Assembly (NCBI GenBank): GCA_020444505.1
Contig: JAHLKU010000007.1
Location: forward strand, 1 to 63,471
Source of the DNA: Actinomycetota bacterium
GTDB lineage: Bacteria; Actinomycetota; Acidimicrobiia; Spongiisociales; UBA11373
Length of the DNA: 63,471 nt
Reading direction: 5' to 3'
The translations under genes and the position numbers were made by a program. The notes beneath the pieces were generated by a model. The model did no database searches. It had not been told where the DNA came from and saw only the letters and a list, made by a program, of their open reading frames with translations. Positions 20,116 through 28,021 of the stretch are shown piece after piece. Each line of letters begins with the position of its first letter. The first letter of the stretch is position 1.

Positions 20116-20862
20116 GTGGCGACCTACCGCCTGACCATCGCCTACGACGGGACGGGCTTCCACGGCTACGCCGCCAACCCCGGCGTGCGGACCGTCCAGG
20201 GAGAACTGGAGGCGGCCCTGGCGCGGGTGGCGAGGGGAGAGGTCGCCACCGTCGTGGCCGGCAGGACCGACGCCGGGGTGCACGCCAGGGCCAACGTCGT
20301 CTCGTTCGAGGGTCCCGACGGCCTGGACCCCGCCCGGCTGCGCCGTTCCGTCACGTCGCTGCTGGGGCCCGAGATCGTGGCCACCGCCGCCGCGGTCGCC
20401 GCCGACGGGTTCGACGCCCGGTTCTCGGCGTCGTGGCGCCGCTACCGCTACCGGGCGGACACGGGGGAGACGCCCGACCCGCTGCAGCGCCACACCGCCT
20501 GGCACGTCCCCCATGCCCTCGACGTGGACGCCATGCGTGAGGCCGCGGGGGCCATGGTGGGGGAGCACGACTTCGCCAGCCTGTGCCGCGCCGCAGAGGG
20601 CCGCACCACGGTCCGCACCGTGCTCGACGCGCGGTGGGAGGAGGCGCCTCCCGGCCTGGTGTTCGATGTGAGGGCGCTGGCCTTCTGCCACCAGATGGTG
20701 CGGTCGATGGTGGCCCTGTGCGTGGAGGTGGGCCGGGGCAGGGTGGCCGCAGCTGCGGTGCCCGGCATCCTGGAGGCGCGCGATCGCGGGGCGGCACGCG
20801 GCGCCGCCCCGCCCCACGGCCTGCTGCTGTGGGAGGTCGGCTACCCGGGCGCCGGGGCGTAG
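20116..20862 (+). CDS. truA: tRNA pseudouridine(38-40) synthase TruA
   Basis: Encodes 248 residues from GTG at 20116. The catalytic aspartate lies in the AGRTDAGVHA motif at about residue 53, and YDGTGFHGYA and the RSMVALCVEVGRGR C-terminal region are conserved. It modifies U38-U40 in the anticodon stem. Its position after the alpha operon and before rplM is typical of actinobacteria. Confidence 0.95.
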   Translation: MATYRLTIAYDGTGFHGYAANPGVRTVQGELEAALARVARGEVATVVAGRTDAGVHARANVVSFEGPDGLDPARLRRSVTSLLGPEIVATAAAVAADGFDARFSASWRRYRYRADTGETPDPLQRHTAWHVPHALDVDAMREAAGAMVGEHDFASLCRAAEGRTTVRTVLDARWEEAPPGLVFDVRALAFCHQMVRSMVALCVEVGRGRVAAAAVPGILEARDRGAARGAAPPHGLLLWEVGYPGAGA

Positions 20863-20867
20863 CGGCA

Positions 20868-20892
20868 CCGCCGCCCGGCGGGAGGGCGGCGG
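20868..20892 (+). terminator. GC-rich hairpin after truA
   Basis: CCGCCGCCC (20868-20876) pairs perfectly with GGGCGGCGG (20884-20892) across a seven-base loop, six bases after the truA stop. There is no T-run, as is common for actinobacterial hairpin terminators. Confidence 0.5.
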
Positions 20893-21031
20893 CACCGGTT
20901 CAGCAGTCATCGGCGATGGTCTCCAGGATCATCGTGGCGAAGCCGTGGTCGGCGTGCAGGCGTCCGATGCGGGCGCAGACCAGCCGCCGGGGGCCTCCTC
21001 GGCATCCCGTCGTCGGTGCTCGTCCCGGCGC

Positions 21032-21075
21032 TTGAAGGGTGGTTGAGGCGTGCTTGAGGCGGCCCTGAGCCGCCC
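21032..21075 (+). promoter_or_regulatory. four 11-bp direct repeats, possible OmpR/PhoB-type response-regulator site
   Basis: TTGA occurs at 21032, 21043 and 21054 and CTGA at 21065, each exactly 11 bases apart. The units are TTGAAGGGTGG, TTGAGGCGTGC, TTGAGGCGGCC and CTGAGCCGCCC. Eleven-base head-to-tail repeats are the usual binding pattern of OmpR/PhoB regulators. The array lies 39 bases before the ferredoxin start. The rest of the 20893-21113 gap shows nothing I can assign. Confidence 0.45.
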
Positions 21076-21113
21076 CGGCCCACGCTGGGGGCATCGACGA
21101 CATGGAGGCACCC

Positions 21114-21359
21114 ATGAAGGTGTGGATCGACCAGGACCTGTGCACCGGCGACGGGCTGTGCTCGGAGATCGCCCCGGCGGTGTTCGTGCTCCTCGACGAC
21201 GGCATCTCCTACGTCCGCGACGGCGGCCGGGTGATGGCGGCGTCGGCGGGCAACCCGCAGGGGCACGAGGGCACGGTGGTCGTGCCCGCCGCGCTCGAGG
21301 ACCTGGTGGTGGAGGCCGCCGAGGAGTGCCCGGGGGAGTGCATCTTCGTCGGCGGGTGA
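21114..21359 (+). CDS. [3Fe-4S] ferredoxin, P450-partner type
   Basis: Encodes 81 residues. Cys10-x5-Cys16 and a distal Cys72-Pro match the three-cysteine pattern of small [3Fe-4S] ferredoxins that donate electrons to cytochromes P450; Cys76 is an extra cysteine. ATG 21114 is preferred over 21102 because GGAGG lies five bases before it. No P450 or reductase gene is next to it. Confidence 0.88.
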   Translation: MKVWIDQDLCTGDGLCSEIAPAVFVLLDDGISYVRDGGRVMAASAGNPQGHEGTVVVPAALEDLVVEAAEECPGECIFVGG

Positions 21360-21383
21360 CCGCCGTCCCGGGCGGGCGCGCGA

Positions 21384-21413
21384 TTGGCGGTGGGGCGCAA
21401 CAGCCGATACGAT
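21384..21413 (+). promoter_or_regulatory. promoter of rplM-rpsI
   Basis: TTGGCG (21384-21389) and TACGAT (21408-21413) with an 18-base spacer form a good sigma-A-type promoter. Transcription would begin near 21420, giving a leader of about 65 bases. Confidence 0.65.
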
Positions 21414-21422
21414 ATGCCCCCG

Positions 21423-21461
21423 CACGCCCCCGCTGGGCGTGTTCTGCTGCCTCGTGCGGCA
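21423..21461 (+). promoter_or_regulatory. two hairpins in the rplM leader
   Basis: CACGCCC (21423-21429) pairs with GGGCGTG (21435-21441), and TGCTGC (21445-21450) pairs with GCGGCA (21456-21461). Together they fill most of the 5' leader. L13 autoregulates through its leader in other bacteria; whether this one does so is an inference from position. Confidence 0.4.
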
Positions 21462-21485
21462 CCCGTTCTCTGCAGAGGTATCCCG

Positions 21486-21943
21486 ATGAGGACCAACAAG
21501 ACGTTCACGCCGCGACCCAGCGACATCGACCGCGCCTGGTGGGTCGTCGACGCCGAGGACCTTCCCCTCGGCCGCCTCGCCTCCGAGGTGGCGACCATCC
21601 TGCGCGGCAAGCACAAGCCGACGTTCGCCCCCCACATGGACATGGGCGACTTCGTCGTCGTCGTGAACGCCGAGAAGGTGGCCGTCACCGGCGCCAAGGC
21701 GGAGCAGAAGCAGTACCACCGCCACTCGGGGTACCCGGGCGGGCTGAGCACCCGGTCGTTCGAGGAGATGCGCCGCGACTACCCGGAGCGCATCATCGAG
21801 GAGGCCGTCAAGGGCATGCTGCCCAAGAACCGCCTCGGGCGCCGCATGCTCAAGAAGCTGAAGGTGTACGCAGGGGGCGAGCACCCGCACGGCTCGCAGC
21901 ATCCGCAGCCGCTTGCCCTCGATATCCGAAAGGTCGTGTCCTG

Positions 21944-21944
<1 letters not shown>
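21486..21944 (+). CDS. rplM: 50S ribosomal protein L13
   Basis: Encodes 152 residues starting [23 protein letters not shown]. The [23 protein letters not shown] and [20 protein letters not shown] signatures are intact. ATG 21486 is chosen from homology; GCAGAGGTATCCCG precedes it. It overlaps rpsI by one base. Confidence 0.97.
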
Positions 21945-22336
<392 letters not shown>

Positions 22337-22367
22337 ACTCCGGCCCGGCCCGGGCCGAAGGGATCGG

Positions 22368-23696
22368 ATGACCGCCAAGACCCTCTTCGGCACCGACGGG
22401 GTGCGAGGGGTCGCCAACGTCGACCTCACACCCGAGATGGCCATGGGCCTGGCGCGCGCCGCGGGGGACGGCCGCTCCGGCCTCGCCGTCGTCGGCAGGG
22501 ACACCCGCCGCTCCGGCCAGATGCTGGCCTCCGCGGTGCTGGCCGGCTTCCAGGCGTCCGGGCTCGACGTCATCGACCTGGGCATCGTCCCGGTGGGGGC
22601 GGTCTCCCACTTCACGGTCGACCTGCGGGCCTCGTTCGGGGTCATGGTGAGTGCCAGCCACAACCCGGCCCCCGACAACGGCATCAAGTTCTTCGGGCCG
22701 GACGGCTCGAAGCTCGACGACGACGCCGAGGCCGCCGTCGAGACCCGCTACCGGCACCTCCCCCCGATGACCCCCGTGTCCGGCGGCGACATCGGCATCC
22801 AGACGGCCATGCCCGACGCCGCCGACCGCTACACCGGGGCGCTGGCCGCACAGAGCGAGTACCGCCTCAACGGCATCGAGGTGGCGCTCGACTGCGCCAA
22901 CGGCGCGTCGTTCCTGGCGGCGCCCGCCCTGTTCGAGCGGCTCGGGGCGGCGGTGACCGCGTTCGCGACCGAGCCGAGCGGCATGAACATCAACGACGGG
23001 TGTGGCGCCACCAGGCCGGGGTACCTGGCCGGCCTCGCCGGCGGCAGGATCGGCCTCTCCTTCGACGGCGACGCCGACCGGCTCATCGCGGTGGACGAGA
23101 ACGGCGAGGTGGTGAACGGCGACGCCATCATGGCGATCCTCGCCCGCCATCTCCGCTCCAAGGGCCGGCTGCCCGGCGACCGGGTGGTGGCCACCGTGAT
23201 GTCGAACCTGGGTTTCAAGCTGGCCATGCAGCAACTGGGCGTGCACGTGGTGGAGACCAGGGTGGGCGACCGCTACGTGCTGGAGGAGATGCGCGCCAGC
23301 GGCGCCGGCCTCGGCGGCGAGCAGAGCGGCCACGTCATCTTCGGCGGCCACCCCACCGGCGACGGGCTGCTCACCGGCATGCGGCTCCTGGAGGTGGTGG
23401 CCGCCACCGGCGCGCCGCTGAAGGAGTTGCGGCGCATCATGGCCGACCTTCCGCAGGTGCTGCGCAACGTGTCGGTGCGGGTGAAGGAGCGCCTCCCCGA
23501 GGCGTCGGAGATCTGGGCGGCGGTGTCGAAGGCCGAGAAGCGCCTCGGCGACGAGGGACGGGTGCTGGTGCGGGCCTCGGGCACCGAGCCGCTGGTGCGG
23601 GTGATGGTGGAGGCGAGGTCGTCGGCGGAAGCGGCGGGCCTCGCCGACGAACTGGCCATCGTGGTGCGGCGCGAGCTGGGCGGCGGCGAGGCATAG
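22368..23696 (+). CDS. glmM: phosphoglucosamine mutase
   Basis: Encodes 442 residues. The active phosphoserine is Ser97 in the VSASHNP motif; GTDGVRG at the start, FDGDADR for metal binding and RASGTEPLVRVM for phosphate binding are all present. It converts glucosamine-6-phosphate to glucosamine-1-phosphate for peptidoglycan precursors. It lies 31 bases after rpsI and is followed by the glmS ribozyme region. Confidence 0.97.
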   Translation: MTAKTLFGTDGVRGVANVDLTPEMAMGLARAAGDGRSGLAVVGRDTRRSGQMLASAVLAGFQASGLDVIDLGIVPVGAVSHFTVDLRASFGVMVSASHNPAPDNGIKFFGPDGSKLDDDAEAAVETRYRHLPPMTPVSGGDIGIQTAMPDAADRYTGALAAQSEYRLNGIEVALDCANGASFLAAPALFERLGAAVTAFATEPSGMNINDGCGATRPGYLAGLAGGRIGLSFDGDADRLIAVDENGEVVNGDAIMAILARHLRSKGRLPGDRVVATVMSNLGFKLAMQQLGVHVVETRVGDRYVLEEMRASGAGLGGEQSGHVIFGGHPTGDGLLTGMRLLEVVAATGAPLKELRRIMADLPQVLRNVSVRVKERLPEASEIWAAVSKAEKRLGDEGRVLVRASGTEPLVRVMVEARSSAEAAGLADELAIVVRRELGGGEA

Positions 23697-23714
23697 CCCC
23701 TCGCCCGGGTAGGG

Positions 23715-23742
23715 TTGGCACCGCGCCGGATCAAGGTACGGC
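23715..23742 (+). promoter_or_regulatory. possible promoter for the ribozyme-glmS transcript
   Basis: TTGGCA (23715-23720) and TACGGC (23737-23742) are 16 bases apart, just after glmM. Transcription near 23750 would place the ribozyme cleavage site about 45 bases into the mRNA. Confidence 0.4.
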
Positions 23743-23789
23743 CCGGCGCGGCCGAAGAATCGAAGACTGTCGGAGACCCGACGGCCACA

Positions 23790-23946
23790 GCACAGCGCCC
23801 GGCCTCACCGCAGCAGGTGAGGTGACGAGGAAGAGGGAGTATCGAACCACTCGGCGGATGCCCTCTCGGCTGCTCACGGTCGTGACGGTCCGGTGAAAAG
23901 CCCGGGAGCGATCCCGGGGACAGAGCCCGGCCCGGAGTGAGGCAGG
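23790..23946 (+). ncRNA. glmS ribozyme: glmS glucosamine-6-phosphate-activated ribozyme
   Basis: The region fits the glmS ribozyme in order. A cleavage site A/GCGCC lies at 23794/23795. P1 is CCTCACC (23803-23809) with GGTGAGG (23816-23822). Next is conserved TGACGAGG (23823-23830). P2 is AGAGGG (23832-23837) with CCCTCT (23861-23866), enclosing TATCGAA and TCGGCGGATGCC. P4 is CCGG/CCGG, and P4.1 is CCCGGG (23901-23906) with CCCGGG (23913-23918), flanked by GTGAAAAG and GACAGAG. The P3.1 pseudoknot CTCAC (23873-23877) pairs with GTGAG (23937-23941). In known members, GlcN6P acts as cofactor for self-cleavage, which lowers glmS mRNA. It sits directly upstream of glmS. Confidence 0.92.
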
Positions 23947-23962
23947 CCCGACGCGGGCCTGC
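23942..23962 (+). terminator. stable hairpin just after the ribozyme core
   Basis: GCAGGCCCG (23942-23950) pairs perfectly with CGGGCCTGC (23954-23962) around a three-base loop. It abuts the 3' strand of the ribozyme pseudoknot. With no T-run it may be a weak terminator, a spacer or an RNA-stabilising element. Confidence 0.35.
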
Positions 23963-23998
23963 GCCGTCCCGGTCTCCCCGACGAAGGGAGACGTCCGC

Positions 23999-25825
23999 GT
24001 GTGCGGCATCATGGGATACGTGGGGCCGGCCGAAGCCGCCCCGATCCTGGTCGACGGGCTGCAACGACTCGAGTACCGGGGCTACGACTCGGCGGGCATC
24101 GCCGTCCACGATGGGACGGTGGTCGCCATCCGCAAGGCCGAGGGCAAGCTGGGGCGCCTGGTGGCGATGCTCGACGAGCACACGCCTGCCGGCTCCACCG
24201 GCATCGGGCACACCCGGTGGGCCACGCACGGCCCGCCCACCGACTTCAACGCCCACCCCCACACCGACCCCGCCGGTGACATCGCGGTGGTCCACAACGG
24301 GATCATCGAGAACTTCCTGCCGCTCAAGGAGCGGCTGGGGGAGTCCGGGGCCTCGTTCGCCAGCGACACCGACACCGAGGTGCTCGCCCACCTGATCGCC
24401 GAGGAGTACGACGGCGACCTGAAGGAGGCGGTGCGCCGGGCGGTCGGCCGGGCGCAGGGCGCCTACGCCCTGGTGGCGATGAGCCGCAAGGAGCCCGGCA
24501 GGATCGTGGCGGTCCGCATGATCAGCCCCCTCATCGTGGGCCTCGGCGACGGCGAGACCTTCCTGGCCTCCGACATCCCCGCCATCCTGCACCGGACCCG
24601 GTCGATCCTGGTGATCGAGAACGGAGAGATGGTCGACGTCACCCCCGACGGGGTGACCATCGAGACCCTCGACGGCGCTGCGGTGGAGCGCGAGCCCCTC
24701 GAGATCTCCTGGAACGCCGAGCAGGCGGAGAAGGGGGGCTACCCCCACTTCATGATCAAGGAGATCTTCGAGCAGCCCGACGTGATCACCGAGACCCTCT
24801 CGGGCCGGATCAGCGGCACCTCCGAGGTGGTGCTGGACGGGGTCGCCTTCCCCGACGGGTTCGTCGAGGGACTGGACAAGATCTGGATCACGGCCTGCGG
24901 CACGGCATACCACGCCGGACTGGTCGGCAAGGAGATCTTCGAGCGCAAGCTCCGGATCCCGGTGGACGTGGTGTACGCCCACGAATTGCGGTACCGCGAT
25001 CCCATCATCCGCCCCGGGTCGCTGACCATCGCCATCAGCCAGTCCGGGGAGACCGCCGACACGCTGGCGGCCGCCGAACTGGCCAGATCTCGCGGCTCGC
25101 GCCTGCTGGCCATCACCAACGTGGTCGGCTCCACCCTCAGCCGCATCTCCGACGACGTGCTCTACACCAGGGCGGGGCCGGAGATCGCCGTCGCCAGCAC
25201 CAAGGCCTACCTGGCGATGCTGATCGGCGAGTACCTGCTGACCGTGGCCATGGGGCGGGCCCGCGGCCGCTACACCCCCGCCGAGTCGGCCGACATGATC
25301 ACCGGCCTGCGCCACCTGCCCCAGGCGGCAGAGGAGATCCTGGAGGGCGCGGCCGACATCGCCGAGCTGGCCGAGGCGTTCGACGGGGCCGAGGACGTCT
25401 ACTTCCTGGGCCGCGGCGTGGACTACGCCGTGGCGATGGAGGGGTCGCTGAAGATGAAGGAGATCTCCTACATCCACAGCGAGGCGATGCCCGCCGGCGA
25501 GTTGAAGCACGGCACGCTGGCGCTGGTGACCCGGGGCACGCCGGTGGTGACGGTGCTCACTCAGGGCGACGTGTACGACAAGACCGTCTCGGCGCTGCAG
25601 GAGGTCAAGGCGCGCGGCGCCCACACCATCGCCGTCGCCTACGCCGACGACGCCGACGCCCACAAGCACGCCGACCGGGTGATCCGCATCCCCCGGGTGC
25701 CCGACCTGCTGAGCCCGGTGCTCTCGGCGATCCCGCTGCAGTTGCTGGCGTACCACGTGGCCGACGCCCGCGGCCACGACATCGATCAGCCGCGGAACCT
25801 CGCCAAGAGCGTGACGGTCGAATAG
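23999..25825 (+). CDS. glmS: glutamine--fructose-6-phosphate aminotransferase (isomerising)
   Basis: Encodes 608 residues. GTG at 23999 places Cys2 (MCGIMGY) as the N-terminal nucleophile of the glutaminase domain, and GGGAG lies about eight bases upstream. The two SIS isomerase domains follow, with TACGTAYHA-like ITACGTAYHAG, SQSGETADTLAA and the C-terminal PRNLAKSVTVE. It makes glucosamine-6-phosphate from fructose-6-phosphate and glutamine. Expression is probably controlled by the ribozyme in its leader. Confidence 0.98.
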   Translation: MCGIMGYVGPAEAAPILVDGLQRLEYRGYDSAGIAVHDGTVVAIRKAEGKLGRLVAMLDEHTPAGSTGIGHTRWATHGPPTDFNAHPHTDPAGDIAVVHNGIIENFLPLKERLGESGASFASDTDTEVLAHLIAEEYDGDLKEAVRRAVGRAQGAYALVAMSRKEPGRIVAVRMISPLIVGLGDGETFLASDIPAILHRTRSILVIENGEMVDVTPDGVTIETLDGAAVEREPLEISWNAEQAEKGGYPHFMIKEIFEQPDVITETLSGRISGTSEVVLDGVAFPDGFVEGLDKIWITACGTAYHAGLVGKEIFERKLRIPVDVVYAHELRYRDPIIRPGSLTIAISQSGETADTLAAAELARSRGSRLLAITNVVGSTLSRISDDVLYTRAGPEIAVASTKAYLAMLIGEYLLTVAMGRARGRYTPAESADMITGLRHLPQAAEEILEGAADIAELAEAFDGAEDVYFLGRGVDYAVAMEGSLKMKEISYIHSEAMPAGELKHGTLALVTRGTPVVTVLTQGDVYDKTVSALQEVKARGAHTIAVAYADDADAHKHADRVIRIPRVPDLLSPVLSAIPLQLLAYHVADARGHDIDQPRNLAKSVTVE

Positions 25826-25827
25826 CC

Positions 25828-26205
25828 ATGCGCATCGTGGGGCTGGGCGTGGACCTGGCCGAGATCGACCGGGTGGGACGGGTGCTGGCCAAGTACCCGC
25901 GGTTCGCCGAGCGCTGCTTCACGCCGCACGAACGGGAGTACGCCTTCCGCTATGCCCGGCCGGAGCGGCGCCTGGCGGCCCGGTTCGCCGGCAAGGAGGC
26001 GGTGATGAAGTCGATGGGCACCGGCTGGCGGCGCATCCGGTGGCGGGACGTCGAGATCACCGGCGGCGGGAAGCCGACCGTGCGGGTGACCGGCACCGCC
26101 GCCCGGCGCGCCGAGGCGCTCGGCATCACCGGCTTCGAGGTGACGATCACCCACACCGACACCGACGCCCTGGTGTTCGCGATCGCGCTGGGGGAGCACC
26201 GGTAG
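25828..26205 (+). CDS. acpS: holo-[acyl-carrier-protein] synthase
   Basis: Encodes 125 residues. GLGVDLAEIDRV at the start and RFAGKEAVMKSMG near residue 50 are the magnesium- and CoA-binding motifs of AcpS, which transfers phosphopantetheine to acyl carrier protein. It lies two bases after glmS. Confidence 0.95.
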   Translation: MRIVGLGVDLAEIDRVGRVLAKYPRFAERCFTPHEREYAFRYARPERRLAARFAGKEAVMKSMGTGWRRIRWRDVEITGGGKPTVRVTGTAARRAEALGITGFEVTITHTDTDALVFAIALGEHR

Positions 26206-26220
26206 GGGGCGGATCGCCCC
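26206..26220. terminator. short hairpin between convergent acpS and the kinase gene
   Basis: GGGGCG (26206-26211) pairs with CGCCCC (26215-26220) around GAT. It fills the gap between two converging genes and can act in both directions. Confidence 0.4.
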
Positions 26221-26221
26221 G

Positions 26222-28021
26222 TCAGGGGACCGGGGCTGGCTGGGGGGCTTCGGAGCGGTCGGCGGCGGGCAGCGTGAGTTCGAACACCGTCATGCCGCCC
26301 TCACGCGAGTAGATCAGGTCGCCGCCCATCCGGCGGGCCAACTGCCGGGAGACCGTCAACCCCAGGCCCACCGACCCCGGCACTCCGGGCCGGGAGTGGG
26401 CCCGGTGGTACGGCTCGAAGATGGCGTCCTGCTGGTCGGCGGGCACGCCGGGCCCGTCGTCCGTCACCCGCAGCGCCACGGTGCCACCGGCGACGGCCAC
26501 GGCCACCCGCACCGTCGGGCCGCCGTAGCGAATGGCGTTGGTGGCGAGATTGCGCACGATCTGGCGGAAGCGCAGCGGGTCGGCCAGGGCGGTGCCGTGC
26601 ACCGCCCCCGTGTCGATGCTGGTGTCGTCGGAGGCGACGGCGGTGCGCAACGCCGCATCGGTCTCCGCCCGGAGATCGATCGGCTTGGCCCGGACGTTGA
26701 GGCTGCCGACGTCGGCGCGGGCCGCCACGAGCAGGTCCTCCACCAGGTTGGACAACTCGTGGGACTCCTGGGAGAGCGACGCCACCAGCTCTCTGCGGTG
26801 GTCCTCGGGCAGCGCATCCCACTCGCGGTCGAGCAGATCGGCCGCCCCGCACACGATGGTCAGCGGCGTCCGCAGCTCGTGGCTGGCGGCGGCGATGAAC
26901 TGATCCTTCGCCCGGACCAGGTCCGCCAGCTGCTCCTCCACCTGCTTGCGGTCGGTGATGTCGGTCATCGCGAAGAGCACCCTGGTCAGGTCGAGCGCCC
27001 CCTCGATGCGGCTCGCCGACCAGTGGAACAGGGCATCCACCCGGTTCCCCTTCGTGGTGCGGCCGGTCAGTTCTCCGCTGGTGGTCTGGCGCTGGTCCCA
27101 GATGGCCAGCACCTGGTCGCAGAAGGAGGCCAAGGTCACGTCGGCTGCCATGTCGGGGTCGAGCGGGCCGAGCACGTCCTCGACCCGGTCGGTCTCCAGC
27201 ATGGCGAGCGACGCAGGGTTGGCGTCGATGGTCTCGATCAACCCGATGGCCGGCCGCACCTCCTCGGGGTTTGCTTCGAGGAGCGCCCTGAGGTCGGTGA
27301 CGCCCTCACGGCGCCGTTCCTCGATCCATGCGCTCACGCCGCTGAAGTCCTGTTCGAACACGGCGATGGGGATCGAGTGGAACAGCGTGCGATAGTGCTG
27401 CTCGGTGTGCCGGATGGCGTCGAGGGCCCGGCGGCGCTCGGTGAGGTCCCGGAACAGCAGCACCGACCCGCCCCCTCCCCCCGGGGAGCCGAGCGGGCTG
27501 AGCACGCAGGAGACAGGCACTGCGTCCCTGCCGGGCGTGGAGAGCAACGCGGTGTCGTCGGTGAACACCTCACCGCCGGCCACGATGCCGACGACGCGTT
27601 CGGTGTCGAGCGGCGGAGCCGGCTCGTCGGGCCGGAAGCGGAACCGTTCGAGGATGGCCTCGCCCACCAGGCCGTCCGGCGGGGTACCGATGATGCGGGC
27701 CGCGGCGCGATTGGCGAACTCGACGCTGCCGCCGGGATCGAGGATGCAGAGCCCGTCGTCGAGTCCCTCGACGACGGTGCGGAAGCGGTGTTGCTGCTCT
27801 GCTTCGCGCAGTTCGGAGGAAGCCCGCAGTTCGTCGTACATGGCGCGCATCTCGCGCGACGAGACGCGCAGCGAGCGTTCCAACAGGTAGCGGCTCTGGT
27901 CGGAGTCGTCGTAGGAGCGCCCGATCGATTCCAGGAAGCCGGCCCATGCTCGTGCGTCGGTGGGGGGACGGGACTCGTCCAGGCCGAGGCGGCGCAGTTG
28001 GCGGGCCAGCAGCGAGTTCAT
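26222..28021 (-). CDS. PAS-domain sensor histidine kinase
   Basis: Encodes 599 residues without membrane segments. Two PAS-like regions lie at about residues 80-195 and 205-358. HisKA carries the phosphorylated His381 in SHELRTPL, and the ATPase domain has NLATNAIRYG, DDGPGVP and GLGLTVSRQLARRMGG. The start overlaps the FIST gene stop by four bases (ATGA), so the two are probably translated together, with FIST as input partner. No response regulator is adjacent. Confidence 0.9.
   Translation of the reverse strand: MNSLLARQLRRLGLDESRPPTDARAWAGFLESIGRSYDDSDQSRYLLERSLRVSSREMRAMYDELRASSELREAEQQHRFRTVVEGLDDGLCILDPGGSVEFANRAAARIIGTPPDGLVGEAILERFRFRPDEPAPPLDTERVVGIVAGGEVFTDDTALLSTPGRDAVPVSCVLSPLGSPGGGGGSVLLFRDLTERRRALDAIRHTEQHYRTLFHSIPIAVFEQDFSGVSAWIEERRREGVTDLRALLEANPEEVRPAIGLIETIDANPASLAMLETDRVEDVLGPLDPDMAADVTLASFCDQVLAIWDQRQTTSGELTGRTTKGNRVDALFHWSASRIEGALDLTRVLFAMTDITDRKQVEEQLADLVRAKDQFIAAASHELRTPLTIVCGAADLLDREWDALPEDHRRELVASLSQESHELSNLVEDLLVAARADVGSLNVRAKPIDLRAETDAALRTAVASDDTSIDTGAVHGTALADPLRFRQIVRNLATNAIRYGGPTVRVAVAVAGGTVALRVTDDGPGVPADQQDAIFEPYHRAHSRPGVPGSVGLGLTVSRQLARRMGGDLIYSREGGMTVFELTLPAADRSEAPQPAPVP

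Noticed and set aside
20900-21040. Minus-strand reading ending LHADHGFATMILETIADDC, which looks like a protein C terminus.
   Set aside because: The upstream part of the frame runs antisense through the ferredoxin and has no start signal or known domain. It might be a gene remnant, but one short stretch is not enough.
22339-22360. GC-rich palindrome between rpsI and glmM as a terminator.
   Set aside because: The pairing is imperfect and ambiguous in a CCGG-rich stretch, and the 31-base gap fits co-transcription.
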